A stretch of DNA of 64,000 bases from Pacificibacter maritimus (GCF_003814915.1 NZ_RKQK01000002.1:373184-437183), one strand, 5' to 3'; shown: positions 1 through 9,751, numbered from the stretch's first letter. Notes: generated by a model not told the origin, from the sequence alone. Made by a program: numbers and translations.

Positions 1-380
1 CGTGTCTTGGCCTGCAATTTTAGAAAGGCTTCAACCCGAGGCCCCACCATTTCGGCGTGATCGGGAACCACCAAGGTTTCATCTTGCACGCGCGCGGCGC
101 GCACAGCGCCAGAAACGATCAACAGGTCTTGCCCCCGATAGGGCACCCGCACCCCAAGTTTCGCGAAACGCACATCAGGCAACCCGCCAAGGTTGTCGCG
201 AATCCATGGCTCTTTGTCGCGCAAGAAAGCCAAAGCGGATTTTTCATTGGTGCGCAGCGGCATCGACAGAGTGACCCGCCCATCTAAGCGTGACACACGC
301 AATGATAGTCTGCGTGTGCGCGCAGATCGGCGCAAGATCACCCCGATGGTGGGGTCGCCTTCTAAAATGACTTGATCCAT
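1..380 (-). CDS. YgjP/SprT-like M48-type metallopeptidase (partial)
   Basis: The minus strand is open from an ATG at 380 to the window edge, giving about 126 residues of the N-terminal half. The translation starts MDQVILEGDPTIGVILRRSA and continues with an RRLSLRVSR stretch, Val/Thr-rich strands and a PWIRDNL segment. This is how YgjP-like (DUF45) zinc peptidases begin. The HExxH zinc site of this family sits in the C-terminal half, which lies outside the window, so catalytic competence cannot be judged. It is divergent from the TIGR02300 gene. The family call rests on the overall N-terminal pattern only. Confidence 0.75.
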   Translation of the reverse strand, partial: MDQVILEGDPTIGVILRRSARTRRLSLRVSRLDGRVTLSMPLRTNEKSALAFLRDKEPWIRDNLGGLPDVRFAKLGVRVPYRGQDLLIVSGAVRAARVQDETLVVPDHAEMVGPRVEAFLKLQAKT

Positions 381-572
381 TGTCTCGCGCCCGTCCGTCA
401 GTGTCAGCCCTATGCCGCAGGTTCATCTCCCACGACAGAACCACAGTACCGCTGCTTTACCGCAGTCGCCACAGCAAAACACCGTAAATCTGCAAAAGCC
501 TTTGACACGCCCGCGATGATATGGCATGGCGCGTCATCTCCGAAATGGATCTACAAGACGAAAGGGATTGTC

Positions 573-893
573 ATGCCCAATGAAGAATGGGGCGTTAAGC
601 GCCTCTGCCCAACCAGCGGCAAACGGTTTTACGACCTCAACAACGACCCAATCGTTTCACCATACACTGGTGAAGTGGTGACGTTTGACGCGAATAATAA
701 ATCGCGCGTTGCAGCAGCTGAAAAGCAATCTACAGCACCAGAAGACGATGATGTAGATGACACAGACGAGTTGTTGGTTGATGATGACGACTCAGACATC
801 GATATCGATGATTCTTTGCTAGAAGATGATGACGACGACAATGTGTCGCTCGACGAAATCGCTGATGTCGCTGCGGACGATGACGACAACTAA
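573..893 (+). CDS. TIGR02300 family acidic protein
   Basis: A 106-residue protein starting MPNEEWGVKRLCPTSGKRFY and containing the FYDLN motif at about residues 20-24. The first 45 residues form the conserved small domain. The rest is an almost purely Asp/Glu tail. This matches the TIGR02300 (FYDLN acid) family of alphaproteobacteria, whose function is unknown. The open frame extends upstream to 372, but the ATG at 573 begins the conserved domain and follows an AAGGG-type ribosome site. Two hairpins and then tRNA-Ala follow. Confidence 0.9.
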   Translation: MPNEEWGVKRLCPTSGKRFYDLNNDPIVSPYTGEVVTFDANNKSRVAAAEKQSTAPEDDDVDDTDELLVDDDDSDIDIDDSLLEDDDDDNVSLDEIADVAADDDDN

Positions 894-952
894 TTTTCGC
901 AACACCGTGCTATTTTGGGCTTGAACTTCGCTCGATAGCGCAATAATCAAAC

Positions 953-996
953 GCGGCAGGGCGTTTTTCGCCCGCCGCTGACTGCACTTGCAGTCA
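953..996 (+). terminator. double hairpin after the TIGR02300 gene
   Basis: Two consecutive hairpins. The first is GCGGC-A-GGGCG / CGCCC-GCCGC (953-978) with a T-rich loop. The second is TGACTGCA / TGCAGTCA (979-996). They lie between the TIGR02300 stop codon and tRNA-Ala. Neither is followed by a strong T tract, so this is a likely but not textbook terminator. Confidence 0.5.
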
Positions 997-1007
997 ATCT
1001 TGGTTTT

Positions 1008-1083
<76 letters not shown>

Positions 1084-1269
1084 AACCCCTCCCCCTTTAA
1101 AATTAGTAATTTACAGAGATTATTGATCAACATCGACCACCATCTTTGACCAAGTCCTAGATGCTGGAAATGTTGGACTGATGCCCTGCCCTCGCGCTGG
1201 CCTTGTGCTGGCCTTTAGCCATCGCCTTGCTGTGACGCGCACAGGGTTTTGCACGCACGCAGGCATAAA

Positions 1270-1298
1270 AAAAGCGGCAAGACAGGCTTGCCGCTTTT
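1270..1298. terminator. bidirectional hairpin terminator downstream of acnB
   Basis: A 12-bp stem AAAAGCGGCAAG / CTTGCCGCTTTT with a short loop, A-rich on one side and T-rich on the other. It lies just past the acnB stop codon and can act on both strands. Confidence 0.85.
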
Positions 1299-1318
1299 AG
1301 AGTTTCTATGTCGCCAGT

Positions 1319-4105
1319 TTAGAACTGGATGGACTTTGCATCCAACGGCTTTTGCAATGGCGGTGCAAACTTTGTAAGGTCGATGCCCTCAACAGCTTTG
1401 AGGTATTCGTCCAAAGTCGGCGTGCGACCAAGGACAGCTGAAAGCACAACAACTGGCGTTGACGCGAGCAGGGATTCACCTTTTTTCTCTGAAGAGTCTT
1501 CAACAACACGTCCTTGGAACAAGCGTGTTGATGTCGCCAAAACAGTGTCACCTTTGGCGGCTTTTTCTTGGTTACCCATGCAAAGGTTACAGCCAGGGCG
1601 CTCGAGGTAGAGGATGTTTTCATACTCTGTACGCGCCGTGTTCTTTGGTGCTGCATCATCAAACTCAAAGCCAGAGTATTTCTGCAAAACAGCCCAATCG
1701 CCGTCTTCTTTCAATTCGTCGATGATGTTGTATGTGGGGGCAGCCACAACAAGCGGCGCCTTGAATTCAACCGTTCCAGTTTCTTTTTCAAGATTTTTCA
1801 GCATCTTAGACACGATCTGCATATCGCCTTTGTGCACCATACAGGATCCGATGAAGCCAAGATCAACTTTACGTTCGCCTTTGTAGTAAGACACAGGGCG
1901 AATGGTGTCGTGGGTGTAACGCTTGGACACGTCTTCGTTGTTTACGTCTGGGTCCGCGATCATCGGTTCGATGATTTGGTCGAGATCAACAACAACTTCA
2001 GCAAAGTATTTTGCGTTCGCGTCTGGCGTCAAAGCTGGTTTTTCACCTGACTGGATTTCACCAATGCGTTTATCAGCAATCGCGATGAGGCCCTTGAGAA
2101 CACCTTTTTCGTTGTCCATGCCTTTGTCGATCATGATCTGAATACGGTGCTTGGCGATCTCAAGCGATTTCACCAAAGTGTCGTCTTCTGAAATACAGAT
2201 CGACGCTTTCGCTTTCATCTCTGCAGTCCAGTCAGTGAATGTGAAGGCTTGGTCGGCCAGAAGAGTTCCGATATGCACCTCGATGATGCGGCCTTGGAAA
2301 ACGTTGTCACCGAACTGTTTCAACATCTGCAATTGCGTCGCATGCACAACATCACGGAAATCCATGTGTTCCGCCATTGAGCCTTTGAACGTCACTTTCA
2401 CAGATTCAGGAATTGGCATCGTCGCCTCACCTGTGGCCAATGCCAATGCTACGGTGCCAGAGTCCGCGCCGAAGGCCACGCCTTTGGACATACGTGTGTG
2501 GCTGTCGCCGCCGATGATAATCGCCCAATCATCAACAGTGATATCATTGAGAACTTTGTGAATAACATCGGTCATGGCGTGGTATTCGCCTTTTGGATCA
2601 CGCGCTGTAATCAGACCAAACTTGTTCATAAAGCTCATCAGCTTTGGAATGTTTTCTTGTGCTTTGAAATCCCAAACAGACGCTGTGTGACAGCCAGATT
2701 GGTAAGCGCCATCAACAATCGGAGAGATCGTTGTCGCCGCCATTGATTCAAGTTCTTGCGCAGTCATCAAGCCTGTTGTGTCTTGCGAACCAACGATATT
2801 AACCTCGACGCGCACGTCGGAACCTGCATGCAAAACTGCACCTTCTTCAATACCAACAGCGTTTTTGTTGAAGATCTTTTCAACAGCTGTCAGGCCTTGG
2901 CCCTTGTGCGAAACTTCACGTGAAGGCGCATAAGCGGAGACAAGTTTTTGACCCAATGTGGCCGCCGCAAAGTTTTGTAGTTTTTTGCCAAAGACGATCG
3001 CGTAAGATCCGCCAGCCTTGATGAATTCGACTTTTTGCGGTGTCAAAGATGACGAGATATCAACCAGCTCTTTGTCACCGTTGTAGAGTTTTTTCGTCTT
3101 AGTGTTGATGGTCAAGACTGTGCCAGTTTCAACTGAGTAAAGCTGCTCAAGAACGGGATCACCGTTTTCGTCTTTGACAGTGTTGCCGTTAGCGTCTTTT
3201 TTCTTGGCCCAGTTTTGCAGATCAATGCCGATACCGCCAGTCACGCCAACAGTGGTCAAGAAAATCGGAGAAATTCCGTTTGTACCCGCAACAACTGGCG
3301 CGATGTTCACGAAAGGCACATAGGGGCTGGCAGGTTTACCAGTCCACAAAGCCACGTTGTTCACGCCAGACATGCGAGAAGACCCAACGCCCATAGTGCC
3401 TTTTTCAGCGACCAACATAACGCGCGCATCTGGATTGGCTTTTTGCAATTCTTTGATCTCATCCTGCGCAGCCGGTGAAATCATGCATTTGCCGTGCAGT
3501 TCGCGGTCAGCGCGTGAGTGCGCTTGGTTGCCCGGAGACAAAAGGTCGGTTGAGATATCGCCGATGCCAGCAACATAGGTTACGACTTTGATTTCTTCTT
3601 CGATTTCTGGAAGCTTGGTGAAGAATTCCGCAGCTGCGTAGCTTTCCAACAAGTCTTTTGCGACAGCGTTGCCTGCTTCGAATGCCTCTTTCAAGCGCGC
3701 CATGTCAGCGTCGTACAAGAAGACCTGTGTTTTCAAAACTTCAGCTGCGTTTTTCGCAATCGCCGCATCAGCGCCCAGCGCGAGATCAAGCAGAACGTCA
3801 ACAGATGGTCCGCCCTTCATATGCGACAAAAGCTCAAGCGCGAAAGTTGGCGTAATCTCTGCCACTTCGGCTGCACCAAGAATGATGTCTTTTAGAAATG
3901 CAGCTTTCACGGTCGCGGCACTCGTGGTGCCTGGCAATGTGTTGTAAATGAAAAACTTCAAAGCTGTATCGCGTTGATCATTTGAAACGTCTTTGATCAG
4001 TTCCACAAGCTCGCCAACCAATGCGCCATCTTCGATGGGCTTGGGGTTCAAAGCAGTCTTTTTGCGGGTTTCGATCTCATCTAGATAGTCAGCGTACAAG
4101 CTCAT
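1319..4105 (-). CDS. acnB: AcnB-type aconitate hydratase / 2-methylisocitrate dehydratase
   Basis: A 928-residue protein that isomerises citrate and isocitrate in the TCA cycle; AcnB enzymes also hydrate 2-methyl-cis-aconitate. AcnB order is visible: an N-terminal HEAT-like domain rich in Leu/Ala helices, then the swivel domain, then the iron-sulfur domains. Probable [4Fe-4S] ligands are Cys755 in FIGSCMVHKG and Cys839 and Cys842 in GCNLCMGNQ. The protein is about 60 residues longer than the E. coli enzyme. Part of the difference is an insertion between the first and second ligand (84 residues apart, against about 59 in E. coli). The start at 4105 gives MSLYADYLDEIETRKKTALN, a normal AcnB beginning. 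It is monocistronic. Confidence 0.95.
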   Translation of the reverse strand: MSLYADYLDEIETRKKTALNPKPIEDGALVGELVELIKDVSNDQRDTALKFFIYNTLPGTTSAATVKAAFLKDIILGAAEVAEITPTFALELLSHMKGGPSVDVLLDLALGADAAIAKNAAEVLKTQVFLYDADMARLKEAFEAGNAVAKDLLESYAAAEFFTKLPEIEEEIKVVTYVAGIGDISTDLLSPGNQAHSRADRELHGKCMISPAAQDEIKELQKANPDARVMLVAEKGTMGVGSSRMSGVNNVALWTGKPASPYVPFVNIAPVVAGTNGISPIFLTTVGVTGGIGIDLQNWAKKKDANGNTVKDENGDPVLEQLYSVETGTVLTINTKTKKLYNGDKELVDISSSLTPQKVEFIKAGGSYAIVFGKKLQNFAAATLGQKLVSAYAPSREVSHKGQGLTAVEKIFNKNAVGIEEGAVLHAGSDVRVEVNIVGSQDTTGLMTAQELESMAATTISPIVDGAYQSGCHTASVWDFKAQENIPKLMSFMNKFGLITARDPKGEYHAMTDVIHKVLNDITVDDWAIIIGGDSHTRMSKGVAFGADSGTVALALATGEATMPIPESVKVTFKGSMAEHMDFRDVVHATQLQMLKQFGDNVFQGRIIEVHIGTLLADQAFTFTDWTAEMKAKASICISEDDTLVKSLEIAKHRIQIMIDKGMDNEKGVLKGLIAIADKRIGEIQSGEKPALTPDANAKYFAEVVVDLDQIIEPMIADPDVNNEDVSKRYTHDTIRPVSYYKGERKVDLGFIGSCMVHKGDMQIVSKMLKNLEKETGTVEFKAPLVVAAPTYNIIDELKEDGDWAVLQKYSGFEFDDAAPKNTARTEYENILYLERPGCNLCMGNQEKAAKGDTVLATSTRLFQGRVVEDSSEKKGESLLASTPVVVLSAVLGRTPTLDEYLKAVEGIDLTKFAPPLQKPLDAKSIQF

Positions 4106-4578
4106 GGCGGCCTCGCGGGATATGCGTTAAATCAAGCGTTAATCCCAGATTCAGTGTAAAGTGACGAATCCGGATTAAGCAATTGTATGCCGATGTATAC
4201 CAACCCCTTTCAACTTGCAAGATTACAACATCCACAAGCAAGGTGATGAAACACATCTGACTTCGTTCATTTTCATAGGGCTGGAATGACGTTATTTCAT
4301 GAATATCAAACAAACGCAGTTTGAAGTTTTCGAAAATTCTCAAAATACGCACCAGATATCCGAGGATATATTAGCGCCACGCGCAGGGAAAGGCTAAGCA
4401 TTTTTCCATGTGCAAAAAACTGTTTTCCTCCGCCGCTGGTGCCTGCTGCAGCCAGCCTGCACTTTCTGGGCGCCGCAAGACATATTGCCAAAGAGGAGAG
4501 CTTGCACCAAGCGGCTGTTGCTGCGAGCGTTGACCCCGACGACGACCGCTTGATTGTTGGCATAGGACGGTCTTTTAA
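4106..4578. other. intergenic region upstream of acnB
   Basis: 473 bp between acnB and the HEPN-like ORF. It must hold the acnB promoter, but no clear boxes were found. One plus-strand frame stays open for about 85 codons (roughly 4330-4590) without an ATG. It contains the readable stretch LIVGIGRSFK. It could be the tail of a decayed gene or chance; it is not called as a gene. Confidence 0.4.
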
Positions 4579-5031
4579 ATGCTGCTGGGCTTAATTCTTG
4601 AACACCTTCACATGTTAGGAAATACAAGCAAAAGAGCCGAGCAAAAGCATTATGTTGAGTTTATCGACAAATACTCGACGCCAAGAGAGCTGGGAGACAA
4701 TGGGGTAGGGATTTACCGCCTGCGTGGCGGGCTAGCCCACAGGGGCGACATGAGGGGACACACGCATAACAGCGCGACACATGTCTTATTTTCAGTTCCT
4801 GAAACTCAATCAAAGATGCATGCATTCAGGATAGAAGCGGACGGAAAGACCCCCGCCCTGTTTGATTTAGATCTTTTTATCGACGGCTTGGATGCAAGTG
4901 TACGCCACTGGTACAAAGCAAATGATTCAAACACTCAGGTCAATCTTAATTTACCTCATCTGATCCGCTACAGCTCAAATGGTGTGTCACCGTTCACCAA
5001 GGGGTTGCCCGCAATTGTGAGTGGCGCGTGA
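4579..5031 (+). CDS. hypothetical protein, HEPN-like
   Basis: A 150-residue orphan with no confident family. The segment IYRLRGGLAHRG contains Arg49 and His54 in an R-x4-H spacing, as in HEPN RNase domains (often 'lYxlRNgLvH'). The N-terminus LGLILEHLHMLG would be the preceding helix. An in-frame TAA lies directly before the ATG, so the start is fixed unless it is lower in the frame. A weak AGGA lies 11 nt upstream. It sits 140 bp outside the left repeat of the island. HEPN proteins are frequent toxins or defence effectors, but that role is only inferred here. It could be a truncated relic. Confidence 0.45.
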   Translation: MLLGLILEHLHMLGNTSKRAEQKHYVEFIDKYSTPRELGDNGVGIYRLRGGLAHRGDMRGHTHNSATHVLFSVPETQSKMHAFRIEADGKTPALFDLDLFIDGLDASVRHWYKANDSNTQVNLNLPHLIRYSSNGVSPFTKGLPAIVSGA

Positions 5032-5169
5032 CGTAAACTTCACGAATGCGTAAGCGACCTGCGCCGACGGGGCATTACCTTAAGCCAAATCCGCAACATG
5101 CGTCACAACATGCAAAGCAACAATCGACCTTCAATTTATCTAGTGAAAACAAAAAATTAAAGGGGATTG

Positions 5170-5189
5170 TGGCGGAGACGAAGTCCGCC
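5170..5189. repeat. left attachment repeat overlapping a hairpin
   Basis: The 14-bp sequence at 5170-5183 is identical to the 3' end of tRNA-Ser at 30855-30868. The inverted repeat GGCGGA (5171-5176) / TCCGCC (5184-5189) surrounds the GACGAAG spacer, so the site can also fold. The 170 bp from here to the first island gene hold no gene and include a very AT-rich patch. Confidence 0.8.
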
Positions 5190-5359
5190 ATCAAAGAACC
5201 CTATAGTATTTATATAATTAAGTATTATTTATATTTAAATTTTCAATACCACACTTAGTACCTCACCGCATCTCCACTCTTAATCTATGTGAGCGCGCCA
5301 CCATGCCTATTTTTGTCCCCCGCTCTGGCGCCCCGTTGCACAAGGCTCTCGATCTTTTC

Positions 5360-7414
5360 TCAGAACCGTCCCTTATTCCACTCATGTTCTTCTGCACGAG
5401 AAAGGGGCTGGGATGATCCTTCTTTGCGAACGAAGAACTCCTCCTTACCTTCTGAAATCACGTGAACGGGTTTGTTCGCCCTTGAGGCCTCGACATGACA
5501 AATCTGTTTGTCGTCATAGGTAGGCCAGTTGAGCTTCCAGAGCTTCATCACATCCTTGCCAAGATACTTGTCGAAGATATTGGCAAGGTGGAGCTGAAAA
5601 CCGTCCCGATCTTTTTTTGAAAGGGTGCCGTAGTCGAGTTCGAGACCAATGGCATTGCCATGGTCATCCACGCCGATAAAGAGGCTTCCGCCGTCAGAAT
5701 TCATGAATGCCGCAACTGTTTTGGCGACCACATGTTCAAGTTTCTTGTTCACTTCGCCTGTGCGCATGTCGTATCGCAGGGTGGATTTGAACTCGACCAG
5801 CTGACCCTCTCCTTCGAGGATCAACTCATGCACGGGATCGATCTGAGGAGGTGCTTCGGATGGTTCGATGCGCTTCAAGATCTCGGAATAGAGAACTTCT
5901 GAGCGATACTTAAGGAATGCGGTGAAATCGTCTTGGATAACTGAGGCATCATCCATCTCGATGAGATGGCTGTTCAGCGCATGTTTCAACTCTGAATTCT
6001 CATCTGAAAAATCCGCTAGATATACTGAAGGAGCCTTGGCTCCGATCCGCTTCTTGTTCAGTTCAGCGCTGACCAAGGTGATGTTGACTATCGAGTTGGC
6101 ATAAGGGGTCTCCGCATCGGTGCCGTGATTGCGAATAAAAGCTCTGGGGAAGAAATGATGATAGTTCTTACTGCTGGCGATCTTGAGATATGAGTTATCC
6201 AGAAGCACCTTGCCGTTTGTGTCGAAATCCTTTGGTTCATGATACGCAAGAATGCAGAGGATCGATTTGCAAATAGCGTTCCCAGTCGAGAAATCGGTTT
6301 CCCTGAGATCTTGGGCCGAGTTCATGAAAAGCTTGAACTCAGGGTAAGATGGCCGTTTCCCATCGATGATCAAGTCAACTTTCTTAATGTCAGCGGCAAG
6401 TTTCGACTCTGTGGCCGACGAATAGCGCAGCGACAACGAGGAACGCCAGAAAAGCTCTTCGAGATACTTCCGCTGTTGGCCGTTCGGTGACTTGCCTGTT
6501 TTCAAGAAGAAGTAGGCAAAAGGCACGATCAGCGTATCATAGGGCAGAATCTGGGAAACAGGTATCCGCAAAACTGTCCGGAAGTGGTCGATAGTTTTCT
6601 CGATCACAGAGATGACATCATCCCACCTTGCAATAATGTCGGCCTTGTCCAGACCCAGGATAGTCTTCCGCTTGCACTCCTTCGACTCGCTTATGACCAG
6701 GCTCAAGATTTGCAAGAGTACGGAAGCGGAGATGTTTTCGTACTTGCTGTCATTGAGCTTTTTCTGGAACTTCTCCCAGTGGGTCTGCATGTCGAAATTG
6801 GCAGCTTCGTCGTAAGTTTTTGCCGACATGATTTCGAAAAGCGTAAGAACCTTTCCTCCTGTATTTATTCGGGTAAAAACCTCAATGGCAGACTCGATAT
6901 CGTTTTGTCGAAGGGTAACTGTCGAGAATGCGTAAGTACTGAATGCATTGGAGTATTCGTCGATTTGATCAATTTGCCATTCTTCAAAGCCGTCACTTTC
7001 CAACTTTTTGCCCATCTTATGGTTGAAGTTCAAAACGTCATGCAGGGGTATAAAAACTTCTGCCTCGTCTTTAACGGTGACGATATCCTTTTCCTTCTCC
7101 TCGAGGTTCTTTTCAAGGTTCACGACGATGTCTTTGTAGTCGGTAATCTTTTTCTCACCAGGCTTTCTGATCTGCTCACCTAGATAGGCAGCAAAGAGGG
7201 AGGTGATACGTTGCTGCCCATCAAGCACATATTGAACATTGCTTCCTACGGGCGTCTCGGGCAGTTCAAAACCACCAATGTTTTTAATATCGTTGATACG
7301 CTGATCCGTTTCCCAGAGGATAAATGTGCCGATGGGATAGCCTTTCAGGATCGAATCCAAAAGCTTCGCCGTAGCCTTCAAGTCCCAGACAAAATCCCGC
7401 TGGAACTTGGGCAC
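5360..7414 (-). CDS. GmrSD/BrxU-like DUF262-DUF1524 nuclease fused to an AlbA_2 domain (5' end interrupted)
   Basis: 684 residues from a GTG start. The DUF262 domain carries KFQRDFVW at the N-terminus and DGQQR at residues 65-69, the nucleotide-handling motif of GmrS-type proteins. A DUF1524-like HNH nuclease follows, with NYHHFFP (His419-His420) and a later NITLVSAELNKK. The last 160 residues are an AlbA_2/Schlafen-like domain (VEFKSTLR, then DGGSLFIGVDD). GmrSD proteins cut modified DNA, and BrxU is a BREX-associated member. The natural frame seems to begin at an ATG at 7489 but hits TGA at 7441-7439 (codon 17). The missing N-terminal bases read DVKKGIIKVPKFQR after the stop. AAAAAGGG upstream of the GTG could allow restart. 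It is the last gene of the BREX operon. Confidence 0.82.
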   Translation of the reverse strand: MPKFQRDFVWDLKATAKLLDSILKGYPIGTFILWETDQRINDIKNIGGFELPETPVGSNVQYVLDGQQRITSLFAAYLGEQIRKPGEKKITDYKDIVVNLEKNLEEKEKDIVTVKDEAEVFIPLHDVLNFNHKMGKKLESDGFEEWQIDQIDEYSNAFSTYAFSTVTLRQNDIESAIEVFTRINTGGKVLTLFEIMSAKTYDEAANFDMQTHWEKFQKKLNDSKYENISASVLLQILSLVISESKECKRKTILGLDKADIIARWDDVISVIEKTIDHFRTVLRIPVSQILPYDTLIVPFAYFFLKTGKSPNGQQRKYLEELFWRSSLSLRYSSATESKLAADIKKVDLIIDGKRPSYPEFKLFMNSAQDLRETDFSTGNAICKSILCILAYHEPKDFDTNGKVLLDNSYLKIASSKNYHHFFPRAFIRNHGTDAETPYANSIVNITLVSAELNKKRIGAKAPSVYLADFSDENSELKHALNSHLIEMDDASVIQDDFTAFLKYRSEVLYSEILKRIEPSEAPPQIDPVHELILEGEGQLVEFKSTLRYDMRTGEVNKKLEHVVAKTVAAFMNSDGGSLFIGVDDHGNAIGLELDYGTLSKKDRDGFQLHLANIFDKYLGKDVMKLWKLNWPTYDDKQICHVEASRANKPVHVISEGKEEFFVRKEGSSQPLSRAEEHEWNKGRF

Positions 7415-7678
7415 TTTGATAATGCCCTTTTTGACGTCTCATATCAGGTCATCGTATGTCTTTGAGTCGGGCTTTGGCTGATTATTCATTCTTTTGTCCG
7501 TTTATTTTTTTCGCTTTTGCAATTTTAGTTCGTTGGCCCGCCACTCTTGCAGGTGGTCACGCTCGCGTTAAGTCCATGCAGAAAAACGCCTCTGGGACAG
7601 GCGGGACAAACGGTTCTGGTTCAAATCAACGCGGAACATCGTTTAGCTCTTTTCTGAAATATTGAAGCAGTTCCATCG

Positions 7679-9751
7679 CTAGTTTTGCCGCACATAGGTC
7701 ACATAGAAATTCTTAAGCATACGATGTTCTTGGAGGCGGTCGCTGAGGCTGAAGCCGTCGCGTCGCACTGGCGCTTGGAAGATATCGAGACCGCGGTCAA
7801 GCACGATTTTCCAGCCAGTATCTGCGACGATATCTCTCGCATGAACTGTTCCTGATCCATCAAACGCCCAAGTGAAATCAACGCCTGATCCAGTGCATGC
7901 CTCAGTGATGCTTTCGAGAAGTTCGCGCTGTTTTTGGACGTTGCCATCGTCAGGTCCGGTGACAAGGTGGATGGCAACTTGGTCTTCAGGCGCTTTGCGC
8001 TGAATGACCATTTCAACAAATTCCATCATATTTTTGATCTGATAAAAGTAGCGGATATAGGGGTCCGTCACGATGATCCGCGACGCGCCGTCCAGATAAG
8101 GGCCGAAAAGCTTGTCATAGCTGACGCCTTTTCGGTTTTCCGAAAACACATGATGCCCTTCCTCTGCCAGAGGCTTGGCGGGCTTTAAGCCGCGTGTGGC
8201 ATCGGTAGGGGCTTGCTCAGCATCGATGACAACGTCAGCGCCATCGGTCGATTGATCCTGTTGCTTGGGGTCTGAAGCGGGTTTGAGGTAGTAAAACTGT
8301 GGAAACTCTTGCTCTTCTACGGTCTGCACACGCCGCTTTTCGCCATCTGAACCGGAATAGTAGAAGTCCACGTCCGGGTACGTTGCATCAATTCTAAATA
8401 GCTGATCCTTCACACGCTTTCGGCTTTCCATCGCAAGCTGCAAAAGTTCTTCGACATCCTCAGCCGTTTCGTCCCCGGCGGGGAAAATCACCTTCAGAAA
8501 ACCAGACATGGTCTTGTAGATGGCGTCGCGGTCACGGGTTGAGATCTTTTCGCTGACTTTGAAGTGCATGTCAGGACGGTTCGAGAAATCTTCTTGACGC
8601 AAATGGCGAAGGATCTCGGCAAGGTAGTCAACGATAAAACCATAGCCGCTGGTGAACATTTCGCCACGAATAACGTCGATCTCCCAACCCGGCAGATAGG
8701 CATGGAGGCGGTCTATGAAGGCGGAATCGTGGAATTGGGGGGGCAGCGCCTCGAACAGATCGCTGTTCTTAAGCATGTAGGGCACATTGTGGTCCGTGTT
8801 GCCCACAAATGCAAAACTCGCCTCGGCCCCCATAGGGTTAGTGCCGCGCGAGAACGTCTTATTTGCCATGTAGTTTTTCATGATATCGACAAGCGCTTTA
8901 TTAGCTGTCTTCTCGCGGCCCGCAAATTCATCGAACGCCACAACGTCCCAATACCCTACTAGCCCAATCCTGCCATTCGAGTTGTTCACAAACAGCTTAG
9001 GGATCGATACCTCACCGCCAGAGATCAGCTGTCCATGGGGTGAAAATTCCGAGAAGATGTGTGATTTGCCTGTGCCTTTTGGGCCAAGCTCGATGATGTT
9101 GTAGTTCCGCTCCACGAAAGGAATGAGCCGCATGAGCTGCAGGAGCTTGCTGCGCCGCCCAAAGGCGTCCGGGTTAAAGCCGATCGATTGCATCAGCAGG
9201 TCAATCCATTCGTCTGAGGTGAACTGTCCGCGTGCTTCTTTGTATCCCTCGTAGTCGACCTTGGCGATTTGGATTGGTTTGATCGTCTCGATCACCCAGG
9301 GCGATGTACGGGCCTCTTCTGAGAATTCGTATTGGACATCGGCGATGCACCAAACACTTGTGACGAGCAGTTTAGGGTGCGCTTTGACAGTGCCGCTGTC
9401 GACCGCAACCTTCTTGATCCCGAGGTTTTCAAAATTGGCCTCGTAGCTGTCCGTCTTTTCGTTCAACGATACGCTGATCTGGTCGATAACCTTGTATCGG
9501 CCTTTTTCCTTGATTGTGGACTGGATAAGCCCCGCTTCGCTGCGGTGGACGTAGTGCTTACGCAGGATTTCCTTGACCGTCTCGATGCCACTCTCGATCG
9601 ACGCCTCATCATCCGTCGCGCAATACTGTCCCAGAAGATACTCGAGAACATAGGTTGGAACGATCGCGTTGCCTTTGACTGCCTTCACCAGATCCTTGCG
9701 AACCACATAGCCCGCGAAATGCTCATTAATTTTGTCGTCGAGTGCGCTCAT
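7679..9751 (-). CDS. brxL: BREX Lon-like AAA+ protein BrxL
   Basis: A 690-residue BREX type 1 component. It has the family N-terminus (MSALDDKINEHFAGYVVRKD), a Walker A GPKGTGKS at residues 223-230 and the AFVGNTDHN segment of the AAA+ core. The C-terminal part is Lon-protease-like, ending near FYVTYVRQN. BrxL proteins form AAA+ rings that bind DNA and are needed for phage exclusion in type 1 systems. The ATG follows the pglZ stop by 9 nt, so the two are co-transcribed. Length is normal and no lesion is seen. Confidence 0.93.
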   Translation of the reverse strand: MSALDDKINEHFAGYVVRKDLVKAVKGNAIVPTYVLEYLLGQYCATDDEASIESGIETVKEILRKHYVHRSEAGLIQSTIKEKGRYKVIDQISVSLNEKTDSYEANFENLGIKKVAVDSGTVKAHPKLLVTSVWCIADVQYEFSEEARTSPWVIETIKPIQIAKVDYEGYKEARGQFTSDEWIDLLMQSIGFNPDAFGRRSKLLQLMRLIPFVERNYNIIELGPKGTGKSHIFSEFSPHGQLISGGEVSIPKLFVNNSNGRIGLVGYWDVVAFDEFAGREKTANKALVDIMKNYMANKTFSRGTNPMGAEASFAFVGNTDHNVPYMLKNSDLFEALPPQFHDSAFIDRLHAYLPGWEIDVIRGEMFTSGYGFIVDYLAEILRHLRQEDFSNRPDMHFKVSEKISTRDRDAIYKTMSGFLKVIFPAGDETAEDVEELLQLAMESRKRVKDQLFRIDATYPDVDFYYSGSDGEKRRVQTVEEQEFPQFYYLKPASDPKQQDQSTDGADVVIDAEQAPTDATRGLKPAKPLAEEGHHVFSENRKGVSYDKLFGPYLDGASRIIVTDPYIRYFYQIKNMMEFVEMVIQRKAPEDQVAIHLVTGPDDGNVQKQRELLESITEACTGSGVDFTWAFDGSGTVHARDIVADTGWKIVLDRGLDIFQAPVRRDGFSLSDRLQEHRMLKNFYVTYVRQN

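Noticed and set aside
5046-5258. 70-codon ORF spanning the left att repeat
   Set aside because: It crosses the island boundary, has no ribosome site and ends in AT-rich low-complexity sequence.
7439-7441. TGA as a selenocysteine codon in the GmrSD gene
   Set aside because: No stem-loop typical of a bacterial SECIS was seen right after it, and the family has no selenoproteins.
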